64,000 bases of DNA from Nocardioides sp. PD653-B2. Its GTDB lineage: Bacteria; Actinomycetota; Actinomycetes; Propionibacteriales; Nocardioidaceae. The stretch lies in assembly GCF_002117935.1 (NCBI RefSeq), contig NZ_BDJE01000022.1, positions 62,001-126,000 on the forward strand, given 5' to 3'. Positions 40,072 through 49,556 of this stretch are shown here, in pieces (the stretch's first letter is position 1; every line of letters starts with the position of its first letter). The notes under the pieces are model-generated. The model was not told the origin of the DNA. It was given only the letters and a program-made list of their open reading frames with translations, and did no database searches. Made by a program: the position numbers and the translations under genes.

Positions 40072-42393
40072 GTGACCACCTCCTCTGCACCCGCGTCCGA
40101 GACGCCAACAGCCGACGTCGAGCTCGATCTGACCGGGATGACCTGCGCGTCGTGCGCGAACCGGATCGAGCGCAAGCTCAACAAGCTCGAGGGCGTGACC
40201 GCGCTGGTCAACTACGCCACCGAGCGCGCGAAGGTGACCTACCCGCTCGCGCTGGGCACCGACGACCTGGTCACTACCGTCAGGGCCGCGGGGTACGGCG
40301 CGACCGTCCGTCGGCCCAGGGGCAGCGCCAGCGAGGCGGGCGGCACGGAGGGCGAGACAGCGCCCGAGGACGCCGCCACGGCGACCCTGCGGCACCGTCT
40401 GCTCGTCTCCATCGCCCTCACCGTTCCCGTGATCGCGATGGCGATGGCGATGATCCCGCCGCTGCAGTTCGCCAACTGGCAATGGCTCTCCCTCACCCTG
40501 GCCGCGCCGGTGGTGGTGTGGGGTGGCTGGCAGTTCCACCGGGCCGCGTGGACCAACCTGCGCCACGGCACATCCACGATGGACACGTTGATCTCGCTGG
40601 GCACCCTGGCCGCGCTCGGCTGGTCGGTCTATGCCCTGTTCTGGGGCACCGCCGGTGAGCCCGGCATGAAGCACGCCTTCGAGCTGACCGTCGCCCGGTC
40701 CGACGGGTCGGGCAACATCTACCTCGAGGCGGCGGCCGGCGTCACCACGTTCATCCTCGCCGGCCGCTACCTCGAGCACCGGGCCAAGCGCCGCGCCGGC
40801 GCCGCGCTGCGGGCGCTGATGGACCTCGGCGCCAAGGACGTCGCCGTACTGCGTGACGACCCCGATGGGCCGGTCCAAGAGCGCATCGGCGTCGACCAGC
40901 TCACCGTCGGCATGCGGTTCGTGGTCCGGCCGGGCGAAAAGGTCGCCACCGACGGCGTCGTCGAGGACGGCGTCTCCGCGGTCGACGCCTCGCTCCTCAC
41001 CGGCGAGTCCGTCCCGGTCGAAGTCGGTCCCGGTGACACCGTCGTCGGCGCCACCGTCAACGCCGGCGGCCGCCTCGTCGTCCGGGCCAGCCGGGTCGGC
41101 GCGGACACCCAGCTCGCCCAAATGGCCCGCCTGGTCGAGGAGGCACAGACCGGCAAGGCCGCCGTCCAGCGGTTGGCCGACCGGATCTCCGGTGTGTTCG
41201 TGCCGATCGTGATCGCGATCGCCGCCGGCTCTCTCGGCTTCTGGATCGGCACCGGCGCCGGTGCCGCGCAGGCCTTCACCGCCGCCGTGGCCGTCCTGAT
41301 CATCGCCTGCCCGTGCGCACTGGGCCTGGCCACCCCGACCGCCCTGATGGTCGGCACCGGCCGCGGCGCCCAGCTCGGCATCCTCATCAAGGGCCCCGAG
41401 GTGCTGGAGTCCACCCGCAAGGTCGACACCATCGTGCTGGACAAGACCGGCACCGTGACCACCGGGCACATGACGCTGACCGAGGTCGTGCCGGCGGCTG
41501 TCGAGGACGAGGGCCTGGTGCTCTGGCTGGCCGGCGCACTCGAGGACGCCTCCGAACACCCCATCGCCCGCGCCATCGCCACCGCCGCCACCGAACGCCA
41601 CGGCTCACTCCCCCGGGTCGACGACTTCGCCAACATCGAGGGTCTGGGCGTCACTGGGCGGATCGCGCACGGCGGCGCGGCCACCGAAGTGCTGGTGGGC
41701 CGGCTCAGGCTGCTCCGGGAGCGGGCAATCACGATCCCACCCGAGCTCGAGACCGCCCTGGCCGACGCGGAGCGACAGGGCGGCACGGCCGTCGTCGTGG
41801 CCTGGGACGGCGCCGGCCGCGGCGTCCTCGTGGTCGCCGACGCGATCAAACCCACCTCGGCCGCGGCCATCCGGCAACTGCGCAAGCTGGGCCTGCGGCC
41901 GGTTCTGCTCACCGGCGACAACCGGGCCGTCGCGGCCACCGTCGCCGCCGCGGTGGGCATCGACGCCGACGCGGTGATCGCCGAGGTGCTCCCCGCCGAC
42001 AAGGTCGAGGCCATCAAGCGGCTCCAAGCCGACGGGCGGGTCGTCGCCATGGTCGGCGACGGGGTCAACGACGCGGCCGCCCTCGCCCAGGCCGACCTGG
42101 GCCTGGCGATGGGCACCGGCGCCGACGTCGCCATCGAGGCCAGCGACCTGACCCTGGTCCGCGGCGACCTGCGAGTCGCGGCCGACGCCATCCGGCTCGC
42201 CCGGCGCACCCTGGCGATCATCAAAGGCAACCCGTTCTGGGCCTTCGCCTACAACGTCGCAGCGATTCCCCTGGCCGCCGCCGGCATGCTCAACCCACTG
42301 CTCGCCGGCGCGGCGATGGCGTTCTCCTCGGTGTTCGTGGTCACCAACAGCCTGCGCCTGCGGCGGTTCCGGGCCGCCAACGGGAACACCTGA
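40072..42393 (+). CDS. copA: Copper-exporting P1B-1 ATPase CopA
   Basis: 773 residues from a GTG. The N-terminal HMA domain has [17 protein letters not shown] (about residue 22). Membrane helices follow with [10 protein letters not shown] near 411; [13 protein letters not shown] near 456, SEHPIARA and [10 protein letters not shown] complete the set, ending with [26 protein letters not shown] typical Cu(I) exporter, second in this window but with an HMA domain in place of the YHS/HMBD pair. Last gene of the copZ operon. Confidence 0.94.
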   Translation: MTTSSAPASETPTADVELDLTGMTCASCANRIERKLNKLEGVTALVNYATERAKVTYPLALGTDDLVTTVRAAGYGATVRRPRGSASEAGGTEGETAPEDAATATLRHRLLVSIALTVPVIAMAMAMIPPLQFANWQWLSLTLAAPVVVWGGWQFHRAAWTNLRHGTSTMDTLISLGTLAALGWSVYALFWGTAGEPGMKHAFELTVARSDGSGNIYLEAAAGVTTFILAGRYLEHRAKRRAGAALRALMDLGAKDVAVLRDDPDGPVQERIGVDQLTVGMRFVVRPGEKVATDGVVEDGVSAVDASLLTGESVPVEVGPGDTVVGATVNAGGRLVVRASRVGADTQLAQMARLVEEAQTGKAAVQRLADRISGVFVPIVIAIAAGSLGFWIGTGAGAAQAFTAAVAVLIIACPCALGLATPTALMVGTGRGAQLGILIKGPEVLESTRKVDTIVLDKTGTVTTGHMTLTEVVPAAVEDEGLVLWLAGALEDASEHPIARAIATAATERHGSLPRVDDFANIEGLGVTGRIAHGGAATEVLVGRLRLLRERAITIPPELETALADAERQGGTAVVVAWDGAGRGVLVVADAIKPTSAAAIRQLRKLGLRPVLLTGDNRAVAATVAAAVGIDADAVIAEVLPADKVEAIKRLQADGRVVAMVGDGVNDAAALAQADLGLAMGTGADVAIEASDLTLVRGDLRVAADAIRLARRTLAIIKGNPFWAFAYNVAAIPLAAAGMLNPLLAGAAMAFSSVFVVTNSLRLRRFRAANGNT

Positions 42394-42702
42394 GCTGTGG
42401 CGGGCACCAACGGCCCGCCGCGCTCGCCGAGGTCCCCCGCGTCCTGATGCCCTGCGATGTCCTTCGGTTCTACGAGCACGTCGCGTCGTCGCGTCAGCCC
42501 TGAGGATGCTGGAGCAGCTGAACAACCAGACATGGTCGCGGTTCGCGGGCGGATGTCACCTCGACCGCGACAGCGGATCCGCGAACCGGTCGGCCGGTTT
42601 GGAGAGCACTTGGCTCGACAGCCTCCGGTTCTCCGGGGTCACCCAGGTGACCGGCGAGGTCCGCTTCCCCGGTGCGGCGAGCTGAGCCCCAGCCCCCGCC
42701 AC
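42394..42702. other. Intergenic region between copA and DUF2752
   Basis: No gene is supportable. A hairpin (GGCGGGC 42399-42405 with GCCCGCC 42413-42419, 7-base loop) directly follows the copA stop and probably ends its transcript. Confidence 0.5.
42399..42419 (+). terminator. Hairpin after copA
   Basis: Perfect 7-base GC stem with a 7-base loop, 5 bases after the copA stop codon; no T-run follows. Confidence 0.55.
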
Positions 42703-43191
42703 TTACCGCCAGGTATCCGTGCCGGCCATGAGCAGGTCGGCGCGCAGCTGCTGGCGGATCTCGAGCAGGACCACCAGTGCGACCACCATGGCGATCGCCC
42801 ACCGTCGCCGCGCCGGTGTCCATTCGGTGATCAGCGTGACCCAGCGGCGGGAGACGAACCCGACCCCCGCGCGCACGATGGCCAGCGCGGCGCCGTACAC
42901 GATCACGATGCTGAGCGGGTTGTAGCGCCACGCCTCGCCCAGGTCGCCCCGGGCGGCGTATCGGGCCGCGCGGGTGCCACCGCACAGCGGATCCATGATC
43001 CCGAACCTGTGCAACGGGCCGTGCAGGTCGACCGGCGGCAGACCAGCCACCGCCATCATCACGGCAATCCCCAGAGCGAGCAGAGCGACGAGGGTCAGCC
43101 ACCGATGCCGATCCCGATCCTGGATCCGGAGCCGCACGAACGGAACCGGACCGGCCCCCCTCTCGAGCGACTGCCTCACGGCCACCGCCAC
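42703..43191 (-). CDS. DUF2752 membrane protein
   Basis: 162 residues from a GTG. The signature HRFGIMDPLCGGTRAARYAA, then GDLGEAWRYNPL is diagnostic of DUF2752, with membrane helices before and after it. Function of the family unknown. It diverges from the blaI/M56 pair, with the operator at 43314 between them. Confidence 0.85.
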   Translation of the reverse strand: MAVAVRQSLERGAGPVPFVRLRIQDRDRHRWLTLVALLALGIAVMMAVAGLPPVDLHGPLHRFGIMDPLCGGTRAARYAARGDLGEAWRYNPLSIVIVYGAALAIVRAGVGFVSRRWVTLITEWTPARRRWAIAMVVALVVLLEIRQQLRADLLMAGTDTWR

Positions 43192-43313
43192 CCACCGAGG
43201 ACTGGGACCGGCGGCGAGGTCATCCCGGGCAGCGCCGTGGGGTCAACCAGACCGGCGGCGACCAGATGACTCGTCATTGCTGGAGTCCTTGTCCGAGGCG
43301 AAGGGGGGTCGAT

Positions 43314-43332
43314 CTACTATCCCGCATAGAAT
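43314..43332. promoter_or_regulatory. BlaI-type operator, site 5 (upstream of blaI/M56 pair 1)
   Basis: CTACTATCCCGCATAGAAT: the left half has 7 of 8 and the right half 6 of 8 consensus bases. It lies 51 bases upstream of the blaI ATG and fits autoregulation. Confidence 0.65.
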
Positions 43333-43383
43333 ATGGCCCCGGCAGGAACCACCGCCACGGGCGGACGGGATAAGGGAGCGGCG

Positions 43384-43749
43384 ATGCGGACGCTGGGTGA
43401 CCTGGAGGCGCTCGTGATGGAGCAGCTCTGGAAATCCACCGAACCACAGTCGGTGCGTCAGGTACTCGACTCCCTCCCCCACGGCCGCAGCCGGGCCTAC
43501 ACCACGGTGCTGACGGTCCTGGACAACCTGTTCCACAAGGGCTTCGTCGAACGGCGCCGCGCGGGCCGCAGTTACGTCTACGCGGCCACTCAGACTCGCG
43601 CCCAGTACACCGCCGAGGCGATGGAAGCAGCGTTGGCCGGCGCCGGCGCCGGCGACCGCGACGCGGCGTTGATGAGCTTCGTCGACCAGCTGACCGCCCA
43701 CGAGGCCGCCCAGTTGCGGGCCCTGCTCGCCGAGCGCGACCCGTCATGA
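43384..43749 (+). CDS. BlaI/MecI/CopY-family repressor, copy 1
   Basis: 121 residues from an ATG with GGGAG upstream. Winged-helix motifs LGDLEALVMEQLW, RAYTTVLTVLDNLFHKGFV and GRSYVYAA are typical; the C-terminal dimer part follows. There is no CopY-type CxC metal motif, so signal input is probably by proteolysis via the adjacent M56 protein rather than direct metal binding. It overlaps that gene by 4 bases. Confidence 0.9.
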   Translation: MRTLGDLEALVMEQLWKSTEPQSVRQVLDSLPHGRSRAYTTVLTVLDNLFHKGFVERRRAGRSYVYAATQTRAQYTAEAMEAALAGAGAGDRDAALMSFVDQLTAHEAAQLRALLAERDPS

Positions 43750-44783
43750 CGACGCCGGTGGTGCTGTTCGTGGCGGCCGCTGCCATGGGCTGGATCGCCG
43801 GCTATCCGCTCGCGCGAGCCCGCTGGGCCGCCACCACGCCGCGGCTGGCCGTCGCGCTGTGGCACTCCCTCTCCTTCGGCGTGGTGTCGTCGGTCGTGCT
43901 CGGCGGGTTGGCGTTGGCGGCGCCGATGCTGCCCCAGATGGTGACCTCAGGCCTGAGCGACCTCCTGGAGCGCTGTGCGATGACGCTGCGTGCGGGGCTC
44001 GCCGCACCCGGCTCCGCGGCCCTGGGTCTGGGCCTGGCAGGAATGGTCGTGGGCGTCTCGATGCTCGCGCGTCTACTGGCTTGCCTGGCCGTGGTCGCTC
44101 GTCGGGCGAGACGCGCGCGGCGTGCACAGCTGCGGGTGCTCGCCCTGGTGGCCCGCCGGCTACAAGGCGACCAGGGCGACCGGCTCCTGCTCCTGCTCCT
44201 GGACGATGAGCGCCCCGCGGCGTACTGCCTGCCTGGCTCGAGAGCACGCGGCGGCGACACGATCGTGGTGAGCTCCGGTGCACTGGATCTGCTCGACGAT
44301 AGCCAGGTCCGGCTGGTGCTGGCCCACGAGCGGGCGCACCTGCGCCAGCGCCACCATTTGGCGACGCTGATCTCGGCAACACTGGCGGCTGCGTTCGGCT
44401 GGGTACCGCTGTTCCGACTGGCCGCTCAGCACGTGCCCCCGCTGTTGGAGATGGCCGCCGACGACCAGGCCATTCGGCAGTCCGCAGTCAGATCCGTCGT
44501 CCCCAGCCCCCCTGCGACGGCCGCCCGCCGGCGCCTCGCCCAGGCCGTGGTCACCCTGGCTACCGCCCCGACTCCCGCGCCGACTGCCGTCCTGGCCGCG
44601 GCCGGTGGTTCAGCACTGGCCCGTGTCCACCGACTCATCCAGCCGCCGCAGCGCCTGAGCATCGCCCGCACCACGCTGCTCAGCATCGGCGTCACGACGG
44701 CCTTCGGGGGGCCGCTCCTGGTCGCCTCCGCGCCCGCGCTGTGCGCAGCAGCCATGCAGATCTGCCCGTTCGTGTTCGCCTGA
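43746..44783 (+). CDS. M56-family (BlaR1-like) membrane metallopeptidase, copy 1
   Basis: 345 residues, four or five membrane helices, zinc motif LAHERAHLRQRHH (HExxH) near residue 195 and a downstream MAADDQA (third ligand). There is no penicillin-binding sensor domain, unlike staphylococcal BlaR1. In such pairs, sensing activates the protease, which removes the BlaI-type repressor. The signal is unknown; the C-terminal helix with Cys residues (LCAAAMQICPF) could be sensor-related. Confidence 0.88.
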   Translation: MTTPVVLFVAAAAMGWIAGYPLARARWAATTPRLAVALWHSLSFGVVSSVVLGGLALAAPMLPQMVTSGLSDLLERCAMTLRAGLAAPGSAALGLGLAGMVVGVSMLARLLACLAVVARRARRARRAQLRVLALVARRLQGDQGDRLLLLLLDDERPAAYCLPGSRARGGDTIVVSSGALDLLDDSQVRLVLAHERAHLRQRHHLATLISATLAAAFGWVPLFRLAAQHVPPLLEMAADDQAIRQSAVRSVVPSPPATAARRRLAQAVVTLATAPTPAPTAVLAAAGGSALARVHRLIQPPQRLSIARTTLLSIGVTTAFGGPLLVASAPALCAAAMQICPFVFA

Positions 44784-44790
44784 CCCGGTG

Positions 44791-44888
44791 CTGACCGCAC
44801 GCGCCCGCAAGGCAGGGCGAACGCAGCACACCCACGTCAACCCGAGGGTCCCGGCCAGCACCGCCAGCGGCACGAGGAGATCGCTCAC
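44791..44888 (-). CDS. Possible small CC-motif membrane protein (3' end unclear)
   Basis: From a GTG overlapping the upstream stop (GTGA) the frame reads VSDLLVPLAVLAGTLGLTWV, then CCVRPALRAR: one helix, CC and a basic patch, as in other small proteins of copper loci. The open frame then runs antisense into the M56 gene, so the end given is arbitrary, and the real gene may be damaged or absent. Confidence 0.3.
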
Positions 44889-45079
44889 ACCCCGCTCGAC
44901 GTCTGGCCCGAGTTTCGCTCCCCGCGCAACTGCTCGACCTCCGCGCGAAGTTGCGCCACCTCGTCACCCGCGCCAACACGAGACTTGTCCGAGTGGCTTC
45001 CGCGCATCATCACAAGCATCATCGCGCCCATCGCGATCGGACAGACCAGTACCGCGAGCAGATAGATCAGATCGGACAT
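44885..45079 (-). CDS. Small membrane protein with coiled-coil tail
   Basis: 64 residues from the ATG at 45079 with GGAAGGGG upstream. One helix (LIYLLAVLVCPIAMGAMMLVMM), then a polar linker and a short heptad-like tail (DEVAQLRAEVEQLRGE). A BlaI-type operator lies 29 bases upstream, so it is a likely regulon member. Unknown function; the Cys and Met-rich helix hints at metal handling. Confidence 0.68.
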   Translation of the reverse strand: MSDLIYLLAVLVCPIAMGAMMLVMMRGSHSDKSRVGAGDEVAQLRAEVEQLRGERNSGQTSSGV

Positions 45080-45108
45080 CGCCAACCCCTTCCACGACAC
45101 GGGCAGTT

Positions 45109-45127
45109 CTACTAAGCGCCATAGTAG
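45109..45127. promoter_or_regulatory. BlaI-type operator, site 6
   Basis: CTACTAAGCGCCATAGTAG: right half perfect, left half one mismatch. It lies 29 bases upstream of the small coiled-coil membrane protein (minus strand). Confidence 0.75.
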
Positions 45128-45430
45128 TGGCGGAACCAAGGGCGTACGACTGCCCTTGGTCAATCCTTCTCTGCATCGCTACGCCGGCGACCCTCACGTC
45201 GGGGCGCGAGCCCGGCGTCACCGATGCCGACGTTGACCTCGCGATAGGAACACAGACTGTGGCCGAGCAACGGACGCCGACGCAGTGCCCACGCCACCGT
45301 CATCACCCGCGCCGGCAACCGGATCGGCTCACACACCACTCCCTCGGGTGTCCCTGGTCGGCATGGACCTTGTTGACCCCGACTGCCGTCGTGCGCCCGG
45401 GCGAAGAGTGTGGCCTCCATCGCTGTCGGT
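45128..45430. other. Intergenic region between operator 6 and cydB
   Basis: About 300 bases with weak open frames only. A minus-strand frame of 86 codons exists but shows no helix, motif or ribosome site, so I do not call it. Confidence 0.4.
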
Positions 45431-46429
45431 CTAGTGCGACCATGACTCCGACTGGGTCAGCTTGTAGAGATAGCCCAGCGCGGGTAGCACGATGACCGCA
45501 GCCAGGCCGACCGCGACGAGCAGCGCTTCCAGCGTGGCCGGGGCGCCGGCGGCGTCGGTGATGGTGACGTGGTCGACCAGCAGCCAGGGGTACTGACCCA
45601 CGCCCCACCCCGTGACCACGGCGGCGACGGCGATCAGGGCTGTCACTCGGGCGACCGCGAAGCGGCGGATGCTGACCAGTACCAGCGTGGCGATGCCGGC
45701 GAGCGCCGAGATCGCGATCAGGGGTGCGGCCTGGTTCTCGAGTCCGTCGGCCAGCGTGGGCGCATCTTGCTTCAGCGGTATCAGCGCTGCGAAGACGACG
45801 ATGCCGGTGACGGCCCCGACCGCCAGCGTCCGCCGTCGCACCTGCTCTGCGAGCTTGTGTTGGCCGGAGCGGCGGGCGTCGGCGCACAGGAAGGTCCCGG
45901 CGAGGAAGGCGCAGGTGCCGACCGCGATGATCCCGCCGAAGACCGAGGTGGGGTTGAGCCAGGAGGTCCACAGGTCACCGCGCCCGGTCGCCGGCACCCG
46001 CCCGGAGGCGACCCCGCCAGCCACGGCGCCGAGAAAGAACGGTGTGATCACCGACGAGATCGCGAAGATCGTGCCGAACAGGCGGGCCTGCGTGAGTGTG
46101 GCGGCGTACTTGCGGAACGCGAAGCTCGCCCCCCGGAGCACGATCCCCAGCAGAGCGAGAAGCATCGGCAGAATGAGCGTCGACATCGCGGCTGCGAAGG
46201 TGTCGGGGAACGCGGTCCACCAGGTGACTAGAATGTAGATCAGCCAGACGTGGTTGGCCTCCCAGACTGGTCCGATGCTGTGGTCGACCAGCGTGCGGAG
46301 CTCGGCGCCACGGGTCGTGCCGCCGGCGGTCAGGTCGTAGAAGCCGGACCCGAAGTCGGCGCCACCGAACAGCGCGTAGGCGACAACTCCCGCGAAGAGG
46401 GCAGCAGCGACCACCACCGCCAGGCTCAC
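45431..46429 (-). CDS. cydB: Cytochrome bd ubiquinol oxidase subunit II
   Basis: 332 residues from the GTG overlapping the cydA stop. Typical features are FGGADFGSGFYDL, GPVWEANHVWLIYILVTWWTAFP and FRKYAATLTQARLFG, with eight to nine helices. With CydA it forms the high-affinity oxidase bd, which resists copper- and sulfide-type inhibition. The cydCD exporter genes are not in the window. Confidence 0.93.
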   Translation of the reverse strand: MSLAVVVAAALFAGVVAYALFGGADFGSGFYDLTAGGTTRGAELRTLVDHSIGPVWEANHVWLIYILVTWWTAFPDTFAAAMSTLILPMLLALLGIVLRGASFAFRKYAATLTQARLFGTIFAISSVITPFFLGAVAGGVASGRVPATGRGDLWTSWLNPTSVFGGIIAVGTCAFLAGTFLCADARRSGQHKLAEQVRRRTLAVGAVTGIVVFAALIPLKQDAPTLADGLENQAAPLIAISALAGIATLVLVSIRRFAVARVTALIAVAAVVTGWGVGQYPWLLVDHVTITDAAGAPATLEALLVAVGLAAVIVLPALGYLYKLTQSESWSH

Positions 46430-47880
46430 CGCTGTGCCTCCTGAGGGGTCGAGGCGCCGGAGCTGTGAGGGCGCTGGGCTTGTGGTCCGTACGGGCTGGG
46501 GAGGTCGATCTCGCCGGAGCGCCAGCGCCGCGCCATCGACCGCAGCACAACGACCGCCCCGGCGGTCATCAGGGTGTAGACCACCGCGGTTGAACCGAGC
46601 AGCCACCACAGGCCCGAGTTCTCCCCGGCCGCCTCGGGTGTGCGCATGAAGCCGTAGACGATCCACGGCTGCCGGCCGACTTCCGTGGCGATCCAGCCAG
46701 CTTCCATGGCGACGACCGCGAGCACCCCGGAGACGGCGGCGAACCGGAGGAACCAGCGGCCCTCCAACAGGTCACGGCCGCGCCAACGGGCAACCCAGAA
46801 CGCGACCGCGGCCACCATCAGCAGAGTCCCGATGCCCACCATGCTCTGGAACGCCAGGTGGGTGATGTTGACCGGCGGACGGTCCTGGACCGGGAAGCTG
46901 GAGAGACCTTCGACCGGGTTGGTGAAGGAGTTGCGCGCGATCAGCGAGCCGAGATAGGGAATGTCGATCGACCACCTCACCTCCCCGTCGATCATGATGC
47001 CGCCCAGCCGTAGAGGTGAGGGGCTCTCGGTCTCCGTCGCCAGCTCGAACGCGGCGAGCTTGGCTGGCTGTGTCTCGGCGAGGCGGCTGCCGAGAAGGTG
47101 CCCTATGAGCGGCTGAACGACGGCCGAGAGGCTCGCGACCGCGAAGGCGAGGGTGAATCCGAGTCGATGCGCCCGATCACGGCGACCCCGCAGCATCCCC
47201 ACGGCGTACACCGAGGCGATCGTGAAGCCGGCGACCATGTAGGCGGCCACCCACATGTGCAGGAACTGCCAGAACGCATCGGGGTTAAGCAACACCGCCC
47301 ACGGCTCCACGTTCGTGACCTCGCCGTCGACGAGGTCAAAGCCGACCGGGGCGTTCATCCAGGCGTTCACCGCGATCACGCAGAACGTGCCCACCACACC
47401 AGTGACCGCCATCGGCACCACCATCAGCAGGTGCCGCTTGGGTGGCATCCGGTCCCAGCCGTAGAGATAGATACCGAGGAAGATCGCCTCGACGAAAAAG
47501 GCTAGGCCCTCGAAGGCGAAGGGGAGTCCGAGGACGTCGCCGTAGGTACCCATGAGCCCCGGCCACAACAATCCCATCTCGAAGCTCAGCACCGTCCCCG
47601 ACACCGCACCGACCGCGAACAGGACCGCCGAGACCTTCGCCCATTTCCGCGCCAACAGCAGTGCGTCGGCATCGTCGCGTCGGATGCCGATCAGGTGCAT
47701 CGCGAAGATCATCGCCGGGAACGCCACCCCGAAGCACGCCAGGACGATGTGCCACCCCAGCGACAGCGCCATCTGCTGCCGCGCCGGCAACAGGCCAGCC
47801 GGCTCGACGTTCGTCGCAAGGTGGGCCGCTTGCGGGGCGACGTCCGCCAGGCCGGCGAACATGACGAGGGGGTCGAGCAT
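46426..47880 (-). CDS. cydA: Cytochrome bd ubiquinol oxidase subunit I
   Basis: 484 residues. It has ARQQMALSLGWHIVLACFG (haem b595 His), FLHMWVAAYMVAGF (haem b558 His), VGRQPWIVYGFMRTPEA (GRQPW) and a short Q loop. The N-terminus carries about 35 extra residues before the usual start, so the true start may be internal. Upstream at 47919-47938 is a Rex-type operator, matching redox control of cydAB. Confidence 0.93.
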   Translation of the reverse strand: MLDPLVMFAGLADVAPQAAHLATNVEPAGLLPARQQMALSLGWHIVLACFGVAFPAMIFAMHLIGIRRDDADALLLARKWAKVSAVLFAVGAVSGTVLSFEMGLLWPGLMGTYGDVLGLPFAFEGLAFFVEAIFLGIYLYGWDRMPPKRHLLMVVPMAVTGVVGTFCVIAVNAWMNAPVGFDLVDGEVTNVEPWAVLLNPDAFWQFLHMWVAAYMVAGFTIASVYAVGMLRGRRDRAHRLGFTLAFAVASLSAVVQPLIGHLLGSRLAETQPAKLAAFELATETESPSPLRLGGIMIDGEVRWSIDIPYLGSLIARNSFTNPVEGLSSFPVQDRPPVNITHLAFQSMVGIGTLLMVAAVAFWVARWRGRDLLEGRWFLRFAAVSGVLAVVAMEAGWIATEVGRQPWIVYGFMRTPEAAGENSGLWWLLGSTAVVYTLMTAGAVVVLRSMARRWRSGEIDLPSPYGPQAQRPHSSGASTPQEAQR

Positions 47881-47918
47881 GCCTCGACCCTAGACAGACG
47901 GGAAGCCGATCCAACGCA

Positions 47919-47938
47919 CTTGTGAAATCATTCACAAG
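47919..47938. promoter_or_regulatory. Rex-type (NADH/NAD redox) operator upstream of cydAB
   Basis: CTTGTGAAATCATTCACAAG, an 8-base perfect inverted repeat with 4-base spacer. It fits the Rex consensus TTGTG-N8-CACAA, which controls cydABCD in Streptomyces coelicolor. It lies 38 bases upstream of the cydA ATG. Confidence 0.82.
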
Positions 47939-48064
47939 CGCGAGTTCGATCCGTGGCGTGGCCGAGCGCACGGGGGCTGACGAATGAGATGAGCACCCGG
48001 CGTGCACTACGGTAACTGTGACCGCTCGTTCAAGTGTTCAGATGTCCAAATCGCCAGAGGCCAG

Positions 48065-48445
48065 GTGATCGGCCTCGATGCGTGCTCGGTGACGGGTGTC
48101 GACGAGGCCCGGGTTGACGCGACCCGGCCGCTGCTGGTCAACCTTGAGGAGTCGGGTCGGATCGCGGACGCGTTCGCCCTGCTGTCTGACCCGGGCCGGG
48201 TGCGGGTGCTGTTCGCGTTGCTGGAGGCGGGTGAGACCTGTGTGTGCGACCTGGCCGAGATGGTCGAGATGTCGCCCTCCGCGCTGTCCCACGGTCTACG
48301 GCTGCTCCGGACGGCCGGGGTCGTCACAAACCGGCGCGATGGGCGGATGGTCCGGTACCGCTTGGCTGACAGCCACGTACGGCTGCTGCTGGACGTCACC
48401 CGCGAGTACCTCGGCCACACCGCCGACGGCACCCCGGGGGTCTGA
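48065..48445 (+). CDS. ArsR/SmtB-family metal sensor, CadC-type
   Basis: About 126 residues from the GTG at 48065, chosen for the AGAGG upstream; longer starts are possible. The winged helix has SDPGRVRVLFALLEAGETCVCDLAEMV, with the alpha-3 CxC of CadC-type sensors, and SALSHGLRLLRTAGVV. The C-terminal ADSHVRLLLDVTREYLGH resembles the alpha-5 metal site. Likely senses Cd/Zn/Pb and represses the CDF exporter whose ATG follows 3 bases later. Confidence 0.85.
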   Translation: MIGLDACSVTGVDEARVDATRPLLVNLEESGRIADAFALLSDPGRVRVLFALLEAGETCVCDLAEMVEMSPSALSHGLRLLRTAGVVTNRRDGRMVRYRLADSHVRLLLDVTREYLGHTADGTPGV

Positions 48446-48448
48446 GGA

Positions 48449-49356
48449 ATGGGACACGACCACGGACACAGCCACGCCAGCGCTGCCACCGCAGGGGCCC
48501 GGCACCGCAGGCCTCTGCTGATCGCGTTCGTCCTCCCTGCGTCCTACATGCTCGTCGAGCTCATCGTCGGCCTGGCTACCGGCTCGCTGGCTCTGCTGTC
48601 GGATGCGGCACACATGGGCACCGACGTCCTCAGCCTGGGGATGGCCCTGGCCGCGATCACGCTGGCCCAAGCATCGGCGCACCCGCAGCGCACCTTCGGC
48701 ACCTATCGCCTGGAGGTCCTCGCAGCGCTGGCCAACGGGGTGTTGCTGTTCGGCGTCGCCGGGTACGTGATCTACGAGGCGGTGCAGCGGTTCGCGGATC
48801 CGCCGGAGGTGCCTGGGCTGCCGATGCTGGCCGTGCGGTGATCGGGCTGATCGTCAACCTAATCAGCTTCCGGCTTTTGATGGCCGGCGCTAAAGAGTCC
48901 CTCAACGTCAAGGGCGCCTACCTCGAGGTGTTCTCCGACATGCTCGGTTCGGTAGGTGTCATCGTCGCCGCGATCATCATCTTCACCACCGGCTGGCGCT
49001 ACGCCGACCCCCTGATCGGCGCCGCGATCGGCCTGTTCATCCTTCCCCGGACCTGGAAACTGATGGGGCAGGCGCTACGGATCCTGATGGAGGTCGCCCC
49101 GCCGGGACTGGACGTGGACGAGGTCGAAGCCCGGATCAGGGCACTGCCGGGCATTGCCGACGTGCACGACCTGCACATCTGGACCGTCACCTCCGGACTG
49201 GACACCGCCAGCGGACACGTGGTGCTGGCCGACGACGCCGAGCTGCACGCCATCCTGGACCGGGTCACCACGCTCCTGGCCGAGGAGTACCAGGTCACCC
49301 ATACCACCATCGAATGCGAACCAGCCAGCCACGAAGAGCATGTCAACCCCATCTGA
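48449..49356 (+). pseudogene. Cation diffusion facilitator (CzcD-like), one frameshift
   Basis: The N-terminal half MGHDHGHSHA, then SLALLSDAAHMGTDVLSLG (HxxxD metal site) ends early in LAVR and a stop. The C-terminal half restarts one frame over: IGLIVNLISFRLLMAG, then LEVFSDMLGSVGVIVAA and DVHDLHIWTVTSG. One missing base near 48835 explains it. If the base is restored, the protein is 302 residues and intact. CDF proteins export Zn/Co/Cd by proton antiport. Confidence 0.82.
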
Positions 49357-49401
49357 CCTCCACCTCAGCCCACGCCCGCACACGCTTCGTGAAGGTCCGC
49401 T

Positions 49402-49551
49402 GTGAGCCAGGTCGGCCAGGCCGCGCTGCTGGTCAGCTTCCCCGTCGCTGCCGGGACCATCGGCTCCTCCATCGCTGCCGTGCGCAGGCCAGGCCCACGG
49501 GCGGTCAGCGGCATCCAGCACTTCGCCGCGGGCGTCGTCATCGCCGCCTGA
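49402..49551 (+). pseudogene. N-terminal fragment of a ZIP-family transporter
   Basis: 49 residues, QAALLVSFPVAAGTIGSSIAA, then SGIQHFAAGVVIAA, closely like the start of the intact ZIP protein encoded on the opposite strand just beyond (49557-50270). It ends at a stop right where the two copies meet tail to tail. Confidence 0.7.
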
Positions 49552-49556
49552 TCGAG

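Noticed and set aside
45160..45420. 86-codon minus-strand frame next to cydB
   Set aside because: No motif, helix or ribosome site; low-complexity Arg/Gly-rich product.
48031..48056. Possible operator of the CadC-type sensor (GTTCAAGTGTTCAG)
   Set aside because: Only an imperfect direct repeat; symmetry too weak to call.
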